From Actinomycetota bacterium (GTDB lineage Bacteria > Actinomycetota > Thermoleophilia > Gaiellales > Gaiellaceae), in assembly GCA_009702325.1 (NCBI GenBank), contig WLID01000001.1, forward strand, positions 186,001 to 250,000: a stretch of 64,000 nucleotides of DNA, in the 5' to 3' direction. The notes beneath the pieces were generated by a model. It was not told the DNA's origin and did no database searches. It was given only the letters and a program-made list of their open reading frames with translations. Each line of letters begins with the position of its first letter. Position 1 is the first letter of the stretch. The position numbers and the translations under genes were made by a program. Positions 26,449 to 35,116 of the stretch are shown here, piece by piece.

Positions 26449-27249
26449 ATGGGTAAGAACTCCCACATGAAATCTGCGCGGCGCACGACGTCGACCCCTC
26501 CGCCATCCGCTGCCGCACGTGCCGCAGAGATGAAGCGGAAGGTGTTCACGTTCACGTTGATCGGGGCGATCATCGCGATCGTCGTTGTCGGGGTGATCAT
26601 CGCAACCCAGAGTTCGACGACCGCTCCGAAGGCGAGCGGCACGATCTCGTCGGCCGATGCGTCGGCTCCCGCTTCGCTGATCAAGGCGGCGCAGGAAGTT
26701 GGGTTTGCTCCGAGGGTTGAGCCGGGAACAGGTCTTGTAGAAGACAAGCCCGCATCGGCTGGACAGCCGCCGTCAAGCACCGAGATGCTCGCGGTTGGGA
26801 CGACAGCCCCGGACTTCACGTTGAAGACCCCAATCGGCGATTCGGTGAGCCTCGCCTCGTTCAAGGGCAAGGCTGTCCTTGTTGAGTTCTTCGCGACGTG
26901 GTGTCCGCATTGCGATGCGAACCAGCCGTACATCGAAACGCTCTACGCGTCGCTACCCAAATCCCAAGTCGCATTTGTTGCCATCAACGCCGACGGAGAG
27001 ACAGCCCCAAGCGTCTACGCCTACCACGTGTACTACGGCATGACCTACCCGGCGCTCCTCGATCCGAGCTCCAAGGCGGGATCGTTTACGAGTCCCGGTG
27101 CCGCGGGCCCGGTGACCACGGCGTACCGCGTCCAGTACTTCCCGACCTTCTACATCGTCGATGCGGCAGGGAAGATCGCGTGGCGCGGCGATGGTGAACA
27201 GCCAACCGCGCTTCTCAAGCAGGAGCTGTTGAAGGCGGCCGGTGCCTGA
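26449..27249 (+). CDS. membrane-anchored TlpA/ResA-type thioredoxin
   Basis: 266 aa. Cytoplasmic basic N-terminus, one signal-anchor helix (about 31-53), a low-complexity linker with an embedded conserved stretch, then a redoxin domain with active-site WCPHC (Cys152, Cys155) and a late cis-Pro segment YFPTFYIVD. Such proteins reduce extracytoplasmic disulfides, for example in SCO or CuA sites or in apocytochrome c. ATG 26449 start; it overlaps the next gene by 8 nt. Confidence 0.9.
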   Translation: MGKNSHMKSARRTTSTPPPSAAARAAEMKRKVFTFTLIGAIIAIVVVGVIIATQSSTTAPKASGTISSADASAPASLIKAAQEVGFAPRVEPGTGLVEDKPASAGQPPSSTEMLAVGTTAPDFTLKTPIGDSVSLASFKGKAVLVEFFATWCPHCDANQPYIETLYASLPKSQVAFVAINADGETAPSVYAYHVYYGMTYPALLDPSSKAGSFTSPGAAGPVTTAYRVQYFPTFYIVDAAGKIAWRGDGEQPTALLKQELLKAAGA

Positions 27250-27736
27250 TCGGATGCTCCCGGTTGTCGGGTTTGGCATCCGGATGGTGGCGGCGGGTGT
27301 CTGGCTCACGGCCGGTCTCGCGAAGCTCGCAGACCTCGGACACTTCAAGGAGCAGGTCGGAAAGTACGACCTGCTCCCGCACATTGTGGTGGCGCCATTT
27401 GCCTACGGGCTACCGTTCCTTGAGACGGGAATCGGCCTGTACCTCCTGGTCGGCCTGCTCATCCGCGGAACCGCGCTCGTCTCCACGGCGTTGATGGTCG
27501 TCTTCCTGATTGCCCAGGGGCAGGCATGGGCACGAGGGCTGCAGCTCGACTGCGGCTGCTTCGGGTCGCTTGCTCCGCAGAAGGCGTCACACGTTGGTCT
27601 CTGGACGATGTTGCGCGATGTTGCGCTCGGACTTCCCGGCCTGGTGCTCGTGTTCGCGCCTGCCCGGCTGTGGTCGCTTGACGCACGACTCTTTCGTCTT
27701 CCCGATCGCTTCGCCCGGAGCGAACCCACGGCGTGA
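27242..27736 (+). CDS. MauE/DoxX-like quinone-linked membrane protein
   Basis: 164-aa four-helix protein of the MauE/DoxX superfamily. GVWLTAGLAKLADLGHF near the N-terminus and the LDCGCFG motif in the third loop are characteristic of MauE-type proteins, which are thought to recycle periplasmic thiol oxidoreductases using quinones. Directly following TlpA, it probably provides its electrons or oxidising power. GTG 27242 start. Confidence 0.85.
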   Translation: MPDRMLPVVGFGIRMVAAGVWLTAGLAKLADLGHFKEQVGKYDLLPHIVVAPFAYGLPFLETGIGLYLLVGLLIRGTALVSTALMVVFLIAQGQAWARGLQLDCGCFGSLAPQKASHVGLWTMLRDVALGLPGLVLVFAPARLWSLDARLFRLPDRFARSEPTA

Positions 27737-28173
27737 GCGTGTTTCGTCCGTATGCCGTCGTCGACGGTCCGCGCGGGCAGCTGTGGGAGATCTATGTGTC
27801 GCGTGTGCCGCCACCACAGTGGCGGCGGCCTGTCCGCGTCCAGCGTGAGCGCTTCGGCCGCTTTGCACCGCTGATCGCGTTGCCGCAGATGATCGTCAAT
27901 CGTCTGTTTTGGCCGTTCGCGGCCATACCGGTCGCCGTCGTGACGGGAATGCGTTCAACCACCGTGCGGGTTGAGGCGATGACCCATCTTCCCCAGCGGG
28001 AGATCTACCTCTGGACGACAACGCGCGGCCGCGAGCGGTATGTCGCCGACTCGATCGCTGCGGGACTCCGTGTTGGCTCGATCGCCGAACCAGCTGGGGC
28101 GCGCTACCACGGGACAGCCGAATCGAGGGGCTTGATTCGCGCTCCCGCCGGCCCGCCTGATCCCCGAGCCTGA
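27733..28173 (+). CDS. unknown protein at end of copper operon
   Basis: 146 aa starting at GTG 27733 in the previous stop. An N-terminal strand-rich part (YAVVDGPRGQLWEIYVSRV), a central hydrophobic patch (LIALPQMIVNRLFWPFAAIPVAVV) that may sit in the membrane, then a basic C-terminal half ending in a Pro-rich tail. No family recognised. Position makes it the last of twelve coupled genes. Confidence 0.65.
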   Translation: MSVFRPYAVVDGPRGQLWEIYVSRVPPPQWRRPVRVQRERFGRFAPLIALPQMIVNRLFWPFAAIPVAVVTGMRSTTVRVEAMTHLPQREIYLWTTTRGRERYVADSIAAGLRVGSIAEPAGARYHGTAESRGLIRAPAGPPDPRA

Positions 28174-28197
28174 TACCCCTAGCCGGTCTAGGCGGGG

Positions 28198-28203
28198 TAC
28201 CGT
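28198..28203 (+). promoter_or_regulatory. putative leaderless -10 element (TACCGT)
   Basis: TACCGT lies 7 nt before the ATG at 28211 of the ABC exporter; no ribosome binding site is present between. Confidence 0.5.
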
Positions 28204-28210
28204 AGGTTCG

Positions 28211-30037
28211 ATGCCTGGACCACGTGCTGCCTTCTCTCCGCGCGAAACCGTCGTGCGCCCTGAAGACCCGGAAGTTCGGCGGGCAAATCTGCGGAGGGTT
28301 GGTCGACTGTTCCGGGCCTACTGGGACAAGCTCGGCATCGTTGCGGTGCTGATCGTGCTCTCCTCCGCGCTCGGCGTCGTCTCGCCGTTCTTGCTGCGCT
28401 CAATCCTGAACGACGCGTTCGACACGAAGACGCATCCGCCGTCGGTACACCTCGGTCTGCTGTCGGCGCTTGTCGGAGGGATGATTGCGATCTCGGTGAT
28501 CTCAAGTGTCGTCGGAGTGATCCAGTCGTACCTCTCGACCGAGGTCGGTCAGAGCGTGATGCACGATCTGCGCACGTCGGTGTACCGGCATCTACAGCGA
28601 CTCTCGCTCGCGTTCTTCACGAAGACGCGCACAGGCGAGGTTCAGAGCCGCATCGCCAACGACATCGGCGGTGTCGACAATGTGCTGACCTCGACGGCAA
28701 CATCGGTGATGTCGACCGTGACGACGGTGCTTGCGACGGTGATCGCAATGTTCTTGCTCGAGTGGCGTCTGTCGCTCGTTGCGCTGGGTCTGCTCCCGAT
28801 CTTCGTCGTGATGGCCCGGCGCGTGGGTGAGCAGCGGCGGAAGATTACGACCGTCCGTCAACAGTCGATGGCGGATATCGCGGCGCTCGTGCAGGAGTCG
28901 CTCTCCGTGTCGGGGATCCTCCTCGGAAAGACGATGGGTCGATCTGCGGAGCTCGCTCAACGGTTCGACGGTGAGTCGCAGCGGCTCGCCCATCTGGAGG
29001 TGCGCAGCCGTATGGCGGGCCGGTGGATGATGTCGTCGATCGGCATGGCGTTCGCGATCATGCCTGCCGCGGTCTACTGGTTTGGCGGCTACGCCGACGC
29101 TCGTGGTTTCGCGACGATCGACATCGGGACCCTGGTCGCGTTCACGACACTGCAGACACGACTGTTCGCGCCGGTTGGCAGTCTCTTCAGCATTTCGATC
29201 GATGTGCAGAGCTCGCTCGCCCTGTTCGATCGGGTCTTCGAGTATCTCGACGAGCCAATCGATATTGAAGAAGGAACGAAGACGCTCGACACCGTTCGCG
29301 GTGACGTCACGTTCGAGAACGTGTGGTTCCGCTACGGCGATGGGCCTTGGGCACTCTCGGCGATCGATTTGAAGATTCCGGCAGGAACGACGACGGCGAT
29401 CGTGGGCGAGACCGGTGCCGGGAAGACAACGATCGGGTACCTGGTGTCGCGCCTCTACGACGTGAGCGACGGTGCAGTGAAGGTGGACGGCATCGACCTG
29501 CGCGAGCTCACCTTCGATGCGCTCGCCGACACGATCGGCGTTGTGTCACAGGAGACGTATCTGTTCAACGCAACCGTGCGCGAGAATCTGCGGTTCGCGA
29601 AGCCCGACGCGACGGACGAGGAAGTGGAGGAGGCGGCGAAGGCAGCCCAGATCCACCCGCTGATCGTCTCGCTGCCCGAGGGCTACGAAACGAAAGTTGG
29701 CGAGCGGGGCTATCGCTTCTCGGGAGGTGAGAAGCAGCGGATTGCAATCGCGCGTGCCGTGCTTCGCAACCCGCCAATCTTGGTGCTTGATGAGGCGACC
29801 TCAGCGCTCGATACGCAGACCGAACGAGCCGTGCAGGAGGCGCTTGCCGGGCTCGTCCGTGGACGCACAACGATCGCGATCGCCCATCGGCTGTCGACCA
29901 TTCGTGATGCCGACCAGATCGTCGTGCTCGATGGCGGCACGATCGCCGAGCTGGGAACGCACGACGAGCTCGTTGCTCTGGGCGGGAAGTATGCGGCGCT
30001 CGTTGCCCGCGATGCCGATTCGCTCAGCGCCGTGTAG
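28211..30037 (+). CDS. ABC exporter, fused permease-ATPase (MsbA/MDR type)
   Basis: 608-aa half-transporter that should homodimerise. Six-helix exporter membrane domain (about 40-330) followed by the nucleotide-binding domain: Walker A GETGAGKTT, Q-loop VVSQETYLF, signature FSGGEKQRIAIA, Walker B ILVLDEATSALD, H-loop IAHRLST. The signature starts FSGGE instead of LSGGQ, a tolerated variant. Substrate unknown (lipid or drug). Starts at an ATG after a leaderless -10. Convergent with the small gene at 30050. Confidence 0.93.
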   Translation: MPGPRAAFSPRETVVRPEDPEVRRANLRRVGRLFRAYWDKLGIVAVLIVLSSALGVVSPFLLRSILNDAFDTKTHPPSVHLGLLSALVGGMIAISVISSVVGVIQSYLSTEVGQSVMHDLRTSVYRHLQRLSLAFFTKTRTGEVQSRIANDIGGVDNVLTSTATSVMSTVTTVLATVIAMFLLEWRLSLVALGLLPIFVVMARRVGEQRRKITTVRQQSMADIAALVQESLSVSGILLGKTMGRSAELAQRFDGESQRLAHLEVRSRMAGRWMMSSIGMAFAIMPAAVYWFGGYADARGFATIDIGTLVAFTTLQTRLFAPVGSLFSISIDVQSSLALFDRVFEYLDEPIDIEEGTKTLDTVRGDVTFENVWFRYGDGPWALSAIDLKIPAGTTTAIVGETGAGKTTIGYLVSRLYDVSDGAVKVDGIDLRELTFDALADTIGVVSQETYLFNATVRENLRFAKPDATDEEVEEAAKAAQIHPLIVSLPEGYETKVGERGYRFSGGEKQRIAIARAVLRNPPILVLDEATSALDTQTERAVQEALAGLVRGRTTIAIAHRLSTIRDADQIVVLDGGTIAELGTHDELVALGGKYAALVARDADSLSAV

Positions 30038-30049
30038 CGCTGCGTCAGA

Positions 30050-30427
30050 TCAGCAGGAGAGCTTCTTGTTGGTCTTCGCGTCGGCGCACGTCACGCCGGT
30101 TGTCGACCACTTAAATCCGGAGATGGCCCCGCCTTTGACGGTCTTGTAGGCGACCTTCACGTAGTAGATGCCGATCTCGCGCGCACGATCGATCTTCCAG
30201 TGCGCCTGGCATGTCGCCTTGAGCGCACTGACCGAAGGGAGGTTGCAGTGAACCTTGGTGAACACCATCCCCGACACCTGCTTGCCGAGCTTTGCCTGCA
30301 TCTGCCCTTTCAGCTCGCCTGCGAGGACTGCTGCTTCCGCGTTCGGCCCGACACGGAGCGAGGCGCTCGCGAACGCTGGGATCGCAAGGGTGGCGGCGAG
30401 AGCTATGAGAGCAACGAGGCGACGCAT
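30050..30427 (-). CDS. small secreted protein, DUF4333-like
   Basis: 125 aa. Start ATG 30427 sits 5 nt after GAAGGAG. Signal peptide ending FASA near residue 23, then a domain with three Cys (KVHCNLPS, LKATCQAHW, VTCADAKTNKKLSC gives further Cys) likely disulfide-bonded; the pattern resembles the actinobacterial DUF4333 secreted domain, but this is a weak match by eye. Role unknown. Confidence 0.7.
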   Translation of the reverse strand: MRRLVALIALAATLAIPAFASASLRVGPNAEAAVLAGELKGQMQAKLGKQVSGMVFTKVHCNLPSVSALKATCQAHWKIDRAREIGIYYVKVAYKTVKGGAISGFKWSTTGVTCADAKTNKKLSC

Positions 30428-30580
30428 GAACACTCCTTCATGGAAGGCGCAGGGCGGACACAGATGATGGTAGAGGGGGATTTCGCCGAGACAACCCCAC
30501 CGTCGCGATTCTTAGAGGATCTTCACACTGTGTGTCCGCGAGTACTGGAAATTTGTCTAGTTCACACGGGTCAGAGGCAA

Positions 30581-30586
30581 TAGGAT
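30581..30586 (+). promoter_or_regulatory. putative leaderless -10 element (TAGGAT)
   Basis: TAGGAT is 6 nt before the GTG at 30593; no Shine-Dalgarno is present. Confidence 0.5.
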
Positions 30587-30592
30587 CGATGT

Positions 30593-31888
30593 GTGACCGC
30601 GGTACCGGTCTACTCGGGGGCATTTGGCAAGGCGCAGGCCGAGCGGCTCCTGTGGCGGGCGGGTTTCGGTGCGCGCCAAGGCGAGGCCGGCACTCTCTCG
30701 AAGCTGGGGTTGAAGGCGGCGGTGGCGTCGCTTGTGCAGCCTGCTTCGACGGAGCTCGTTGGTCCTGCGCCGGTTGACGAGAAGGGTCGCGCGATTTCGC
30801 CGAACGACGCGTATGGCCACGATCACCTCTGGTTTCTCGACCGCATGGTGCGCACGAGGGCTCCGCTTGTTGAACGTATGACGCTTGCATGGCACGACTG
30901 GTTCGCGACCTCCAACGCGGCAGTTGCCTCGCAGCAGCTGATGCTTAACCAAAACCAGCTGTTTCGGCAGTACGCGCTCGGCTCGTTCTCTGACCTGCTG
31001 ATGGCGGTCACGCAAGATCCGGCGATGCTCGTGTGGCTCAACGGCAACCAGAACACGAAGGGGAAGCCGAATGAGAACTACGGGCGCGAGCTGATGGAGC
31101 TCTTCACGCTTGGCGCGAACCGGGGGGCGTACACCGAGACGGATGTGCGGGAGCAGGCGCGGGCCCTGACGGGCTGGACTGGCTCCGCCTCACGTGGGGT
31201 TGCGAGCTTCGTCTACAACGCTGCGCTCCACGACACCGGAACGAAGACGATCTTCGGTAAGCCGGGTAATTACGCGTGGCAGGACGCGGTCAACCTGTGT
31301 CTCACGCATCCGTCGCATCCGTCGTTCTTCGTGTCGAAGCTGTGGAGCTACTTCGTGCCGACGCCACCCGACGCCTCAACACTCACAGCGCTTCAGGAGG
31401 TCTACGCGGCGCGCCAGATTGCGCCCGTCGTGACAGCGATTCTGCAGCACCCCGACTTCTACAACGGGCCGCGCATGACAAAGCCCCCGATCGTCTTCAA
31501 CGCTGGCCTGATGCGGTTGCGTGGCATGTCGGTGACCACGTCGCAGTGGTGGTCGCTTGGGAAGGCCGCCGGGCAGCAGCTCTTCTATCCGCCGGATGTG
31601 TCCGGCTGGGACGATTCGAAGTGGCTCGACACCGGCACGTTCCGTGCCCGATGGTTCATCGCGACGCTCGTGCAGGGCGGCGGTGCACCCACCGACTCAC
31701 CGTCGGATCCGGCGAAGCTTGTTAAGCGGGCGTCACAGTTTTGGGGCTTTCCGACGTTGACCGACCGAACCTCGACCCTCGTGCTGGCGTTCGCGAAGGC
31801 GCAGTTGAAGCGGGGCAACGCACCGGCACTCGTCGAGACAGCGCTCCGGCGCCTGATCGCGACCTCCCCCGACCTGCAGACCGCATGA
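30593..31888 (+). CDS. DUF1800 family protein
   Basis: 431-aa DUF1800 protein. The family motifs AERLLWRAGFGAR near the N-terminus, LAWHDWFATSN, NENYGRELMELFTLG and VREQARALTGWT are clear; PPDVSGWDDSKWLDT is in the C-terminal third. No classical signal peptide is seen, though homologues are often exported. DUF1800 almost always pairs with DUF1501, as here (ATGA overlap at 31885), suggesting the two act together; the biochemical function is unknown. Confidence 0.9.
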   Translation: MTAVPVYSGAFGKAQAERLLWRAGFGARQGEAGTLSKLGLKAAVASLVQPASTELVGPAPVDEKGRAISPNDAYGHDHLWFLDRMVRTRAPLVERMTLAWHDWFATSNAAVASQQLMLNQNQLFRQYALGSFSDLLMAVTQDPAMLVWLNGNQNTKGKPNENYGRELMELFTLGANRGAYTETDVREQARALTGWTGSASRGVASFVYNAALHDTGTKTIFGKPGNYAWQDAVNLCLTHPSHPSFFVSKLWSYFVPTPPDASTLTALQEVYAARQIAPVVTAILQHPDFYNGPRMTKPPIVFNAGLMRLRGMSVTTSQWWSLGKAAGQQLFYPPDVSGWDDSKWLDTGTFRARWFIATLVQGGGAPTDSPSDPAKLVKRASQFWGFPTLTDRTSTLVLAFAKAQLKRGNAPALVETALRRLIATSPDLQTA

Positions 31889-33267
31889 GCTGCGACGACT
31901 GCACCCGGAGCAACCGCTCCCGCCGCGCTGTGGCCGAGGCCGGGTACGGGCTGCCCGAGATTGAGCCTGGCATGCCAATGCCGGCAGGCACCGGGCTCAC
32001 GCGCCGGGCGTTTGTGTCAAAGACGGCGGGGCTTGCACTGGCGGTGTACGGGGGCGCCCCGCTCGTTGCTCAGGCGTTTGACGAGGGCATCGCAAACGCG
32101 TCCGAGGCGGCAGCCGCATCGGGACGGGTGCTGGTGTCGGTCTTCCTGGCTGGCGGGATCGATTCGCTGTCTGTCCTCTTCCCTGCTGGCGAGCAGAACT
32201 ACTACAGCCTGCGACCGACGCTCGCGCTCGGCCAGGGGACCGGCATTCAGTACACGGGTGACCCGCGTTTGCGGTGGAATCAGGCCGCCTCAGGCCTTGC
32301 GACCTTGCACGGCGAAGGCAAGGTCTCGGTGCTGCCTGCGATTGGGTACGCGAACTCCGACCAGTCGCACTTCACCTCAAGGCACTACTGGGAGGTCGGG
32401 GCGACCGACCCGACCCTGCGCACCGGATGGCTCGGCCGATTCTTGGATTACGCAGGCACCATCGACAACCCGTTGCAGGGGCTCTGCCTCGACACCGCGT
32501 TGCAGCCTTCGCTTGCGACAACGAAGGTGCCGGTGGCGACGATCCAGGCCGCTGATCAGTACACGTTCTCGTACACGGGGCTCCCCAGCCATCCGCTCGA
32601 GAGTTCGATCTTCCAAGAGGCAGCCAACCTCGGTGCGGCGCACGCGAACTCCGCCGACGTCGGCCTTCGCACAGCAGGAAAGATCGCCCTCAATTCGCAT
32701 GAACTCGCTCACAGCCTCAATCCGTTTGGCTACGGCTTCAAGACGCCGGTTGCCTACCCCGCGTCGAGCGACTCGTTCCCGCATCGACTCGCGAGCCTTG
32801 CGGCGATGATCGCGACAGGTCTGCCGTTGAAGGCGGTGTCGATCACGGCGCCAGGCTCCTACGACACGCACGCGACACAGGCTGCGTCGCTCAACAAGAA
32901 CCTCCAGCTGACCTCGGACTCGCTGCTTGCGTTCCAGCGCGATCTTGAAGCACGCGGCGTCGCAGACCGCGTCCTCGTTCATGTGTGGTCAGAGTTCGGG
33001 CGCCGCGTCGCCGAGAATGGCTCGCAAGGAACCGATCACGGCTCGGCAGGCCTTGGCTTCTTGATCGGCACGCAGGTCAACGGCAAGCAGCTCGGCGCCT
33101 ATCCAGGGCTCTCGGCCGGAGGCGTCAACAGCTCCGGCAACCTGAACCCGACGGCCGACTTCCGGGCGATCTACGCATCGATCTTTGAGCAGTGGTTCGG
33201 GGTCGACTCGAACCGGTTCCTGCCAAACGTCGCGGCGTATGAGCGGCCGATACTCCTCAAGTCGTGA
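31885..33267 (+). CDS. DUF1501 family protein with Tat-like signal
   Basis: 460 aa. An N-terminal Cys-containing segment (MSCDDCTRSNRSRR) precedes TRRAFVSKTAGLALAVYG, a twin-arginine-type export signal. DUF1501 has an alkaline-phosphatase/sulfatase-like fold; typical segments are LVSVFLAGGIDSLS, SHFTSRHYWEVG and WSEFGRRVAENGSQGTDHG near the C-terminus. It is coupled to DUF1800 upstream and to a cupredoxin downstream (GTGA), so the three probably form an exported unit. Function unknown. Confidence 0.9.
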   Translation: MSCDDCTRSNRSRRAVAEAGYGLPEIEPGMPMPAGTGLTRRAFVSKTAGLALAVYGGAPLVAQAFDEGIANASEAAAASGRVLVSVFLAGGIDSLSVLFPAGEQNYYSLRPTLALGQGTGIQYTGDPRLRWNQAASGLATLHGEGKVSVLPAIGYANSDQSHFTSRHYWEVGATDPTLRTGWLGRFLDYAGTIDNPLQGLCLDTALQPSLATTKVPVATIQAADQYTFSYTGLPSHPLESSIFQEAANLGAAHANSADVGLRTAGKIALNSHELAHSLNPFGYGFKTPVAYPASSDSFPHRLASLAAMIATGLPLKAVSITAPGSYDTHATQAASLNKNLQLTSDSLLAFQRDLEARGVADRVLVHVWSEFGRRVAENGSQGTDHGSAGLGFLIGTQVNGKQLGAYPGLSAGGVNSSGNLNPTADFRAIYASIFEQWFGVDSNRFLPNVAAYERPILLKS

Positions 33268-33617
33268 AGGTGATCGTTGCAGTCGCGCTCCTCGCGCTGA
33301 TGCTCGTGTACATGGCGCGTGCCGCGCCACCAGCACCAACCCGCGTGCAGGTGACAGCGAAGGAGTTCACCTACGTGGTCTCACGCCACTCGGTGCATGC
33401 GGGCAGAGCGATCGTTGAACTTGTCAACTTTGGTGAAGATCCTCACGATCTCAAGTTGCAGCGGATCGGTGGAGGGCGGATCTGGAAGACGCCCGACGTG
33501 CTGCCCGGCGCGTACTTCGACGTTGAGGTCACGCTCGTCAAGGGGCGCTATCGCCTGTGGTGCGGTATCGCCGACCACAACGAGCGCGGAATGCACGCGC
33601 TCCTTGTGGTCACCTAA
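33264..33617 (+). CDS. small cupredoxin (plastocyanin-like)
   Basis: 117 aa: N-terminal hydrophobic signal or anchor (about 3-20), then a cupredoxin beta barrel with a full type 1 copper ligand set: His in EDPHDLKL and the C-terminal loop CGIADHNERGM (Cys-x4-His-x4-Met). Probably a periplasmic or membrane-tethered electron carrier. GTG 33264 lies in the DUF1501 stop, which suggests it exchanges electrons with that pair. Confidence 0.88.
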   Translation: MKVIVAVALLALMLVYMARAAPPAPTRVQVTAKEFTYVVSRHSVHAGRAIVELVNFGEDPHDLKLQRIGGGRIWKTPDVLPGAYFDVEVTLVKGRYRLWCGIADHNERGMHALLVVT

Positions 33618-33639
33618 GCCCGAAACGGGAAACCGCCGA

Positions 33640-33694
33640 CGGCCCCCTGTTGATACCAAGAGGCCGCCGGCGGCGGTGGGTACAGGAGGGGCCG
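33640..33694. terminator. large hairpin between convergent genes
   Basis: CGGCCCCCTGT (33640-33650) pairs with ACAGGAGGGGCCG (33682-33694) with a two-base bulge; an internal CCGCCGGCGGCGG adds structure. It sits between the cupredoxin and ferritin-like stops and likely ends transcription from both sides. Confidence 0.6.
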
Positions 33695-33696
33695 AC

Positions 33697-34284
33697 CTAC
33701 ATCAGGAACGGTGTAACTGCGGCGGTCGCCTGAGCGGCCGTGAGCACCTTCGGCAGATCCGGAGCCGGCACGATCGAACCGGAGCCGATGTTCGTGAGGA
33801 CGCTCAGATGGCGTGACTCACACGCGCCGATCTCGGCCGCAACACCCTTGAGCTCGTTGCTCTTGAGCGCGGTGACCGCACCCATGTAGGCGCCAACGAA
33901 AGCGGTCTCGAGCGCCTCGCCGAGCATGCCGATGCTCTTGCGCGATGCGAAAGAGCCGGCCGGGTACTTGAACTTCAGACCCGACGGGGCTGCCGAACCG
34001 AGCACACCCTTGAGGGCGGCGTAGTGCGCCTTCTCGTTCTGCAGAGCACCGACGAGGTACGCGGCCTCGTCGCCCTTCAGCTTCTTCGACGCAATTGCCT
34101 GGGTGTAGAAGTCGATCGCGAGCAGCTCAGCCGTCGCAGCCAGCTTCGCGATGTCGGTGTCGCCCGTTGCCGAGGCGCCGAAGGCAGTGCCCTGGGCGAG
34201 CGAAAGAACCGTGCCGCCAGCGACGAGTGCGACGCCGCCCTTGAAGCCGCGGGAAAGGAACTGTGCGCGGGATGTTTCGATCAT
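33697..34284 (-). CDS. exported ferritin-like domain protein
   Basis: 195 aa. N-terminal FLSRGFKGGVALVAGG signal (single RG instead of twin Arg) is followed by a four-helix ferritin-like domain with carboxylate/His pairs: TAELLAIDFYTQAI, LQNEKAHYAAL, ALETAFVGAYMG, IGACESRHLSVL. The ExxH elements in helices two and four suggest a di-iron site. ATG 34284 has AGGAGG ten bases upstream. It is divergent from the ECF sigma gene, so it may be a target of that sigma factor. Confidence 0.82.
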   Translation of the reverse strand: MIETSRAQFLSRGFKGGVALVAGGTVLSLAQGTAFGASATGDTDIAKLAATAELLAIDFYTQAIASKKLKGDEAAYLVGALQNEKAHYAALKGVLGSAAPSGLKFKYPAGSFASRKSIGMLGEALETAFVGAYMGAVTALKSNELKGVAAEIGACESRHLSVLTNIGSGSIVPAPDLPKVLTAAQATAAVTPFLM

Positions 34285-34330
34285 GGTCGTAATTCCTCCT
34301 GAGTGACGGGGTGCAGTGGTGTGGACTCGT

Positions 34331-34357
34331 CTCATCGGCGCGCGTTGCTTCGATGAG
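34331..34357. promoter_or_regulatory. inverted repeat in divergent control region
   Basis: CTCATCG (34331-34337) and CGATGAG (34351-34357) form a perfect inverted repeat with a 13-bp spacer upstream of the ferritin-like gene; possible operator or leader hairpin for it. Confidence 0.4.
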
Positions 34358-34387
34358 TCGGTGCGTATTCGTCGGCTCCGGGAATCC

Positions 34388-34431
34388 GGTTCGGTCCGGA
34401 TCAACATTTCTTTTCGCGGCCGGTCCGAACC
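34388..34431. promoter_or_regulatory. second inverted repeat upstream of ECF sigma gene
   Basis: GGTTCGGTCCGG (34388-34399) and CCGGTCCGAACC (34420-34431) are 12-nt arms with one mismatch and a 20-bp AT-richer spacer. A GGGAAT just upstream at 34380 resembles ECF -35 elements. Candidate autoregulatory site. Confidence 0.4.
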
Positions 34432-34462
34432 GCTTGGTGACGGTGAGCGAACTAGGTGCGTG

Positions 34463-35116
34463 ATGCCGATTGCACGCCCCCGACTGGTAGCTTCATCCCG
34501 ACGCTCGGGAAGGACACGCACGCTGCCTCGCGATCTCGCTCACCTCTCAGACGAAGCAGTTGTCGCGCTTGCCGGACGTTCCGACGAGTCGGCCCTGGCC
34601 GAGCTCTACGACCGCTACGGGCGTGCCGCCTACGGACTCGCATACCGGGTGCTTCGCGACGAGTCGCTCGCGGAGGACGCGGTGCAGGAGGCGTTCCTCG
34701 CGGTCTGGCGTGGCGCCCACCACTTCCTGCCGGAGAAGGCCAAGGCGAGCACCTGGATCCTCACGCTTGTCCATCGACGTGCCGTCGATCTCGTGCGGCG
34801 CGAACAGCGGCGCCGCACCGATCCGATTGACGATCATGACGCGGCAACACCCGATGGGTCGGCGGAGGACGTTGCGTGGCTGCGGCTCGAACGCGAGCGG
34901 GTCCAGGCGGCACTGAAGCAGCTCCCCGACCAGCAGCGCGAGGCGATCGAGCTCGCGTACTACGGAGGTTTCACTCAATCCGAGCTTGCCGAACGACTCG
35001 GCGAACCGCTCGGCACCATCAAGAGCAGAATGTTTGCGGGCCTCGCACGGCTACGTGAGCTGCTCGACAATCCCGCCCAGGGAGAGCCATGGAAAGCCAG
35101 CCACTCCACGATCTGA
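34463..35116 (+). CDS. ECF RNA polymerase sigma factor, SigK-like
   Basis: 217 aa. Region 2 is LYDRYGRAAYGLAYRVLRDESLAEDAVQEAFLAVW (key residues Tyr/Asp/Asp-Ala at typical places); region 4 is LPDQQREAIELAYYGGFTQSELAERLGEPLGTIKSRM, a canonical helix-turn-helix. Start ATG 34463. The following gene, overlapping by 28 nt, encodes an RskA-type anti-sigma factor, so this belongs with the SigK/SigL group that responds to envelope or redox stress. Confidence 0.93.
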   Translation: MPIARPRLVASSRRSGRTRTLPRDLAHLSDEAVVALAGRSDESALAELYDRYGRAAYGLAYRVLRDESLAEDAVQEAFLAVWRGAHHFLPEKAKASTWILTLVHRRAVDLVRREQRRRTDPIDDHDAATPDGSAEDVAWLRLERERVQAALKQLPDQQREAIELAYYGGFTQSELAERLGEPLGTIKSRMFAGLARLRELLDNPAQGEPWKASHSTI

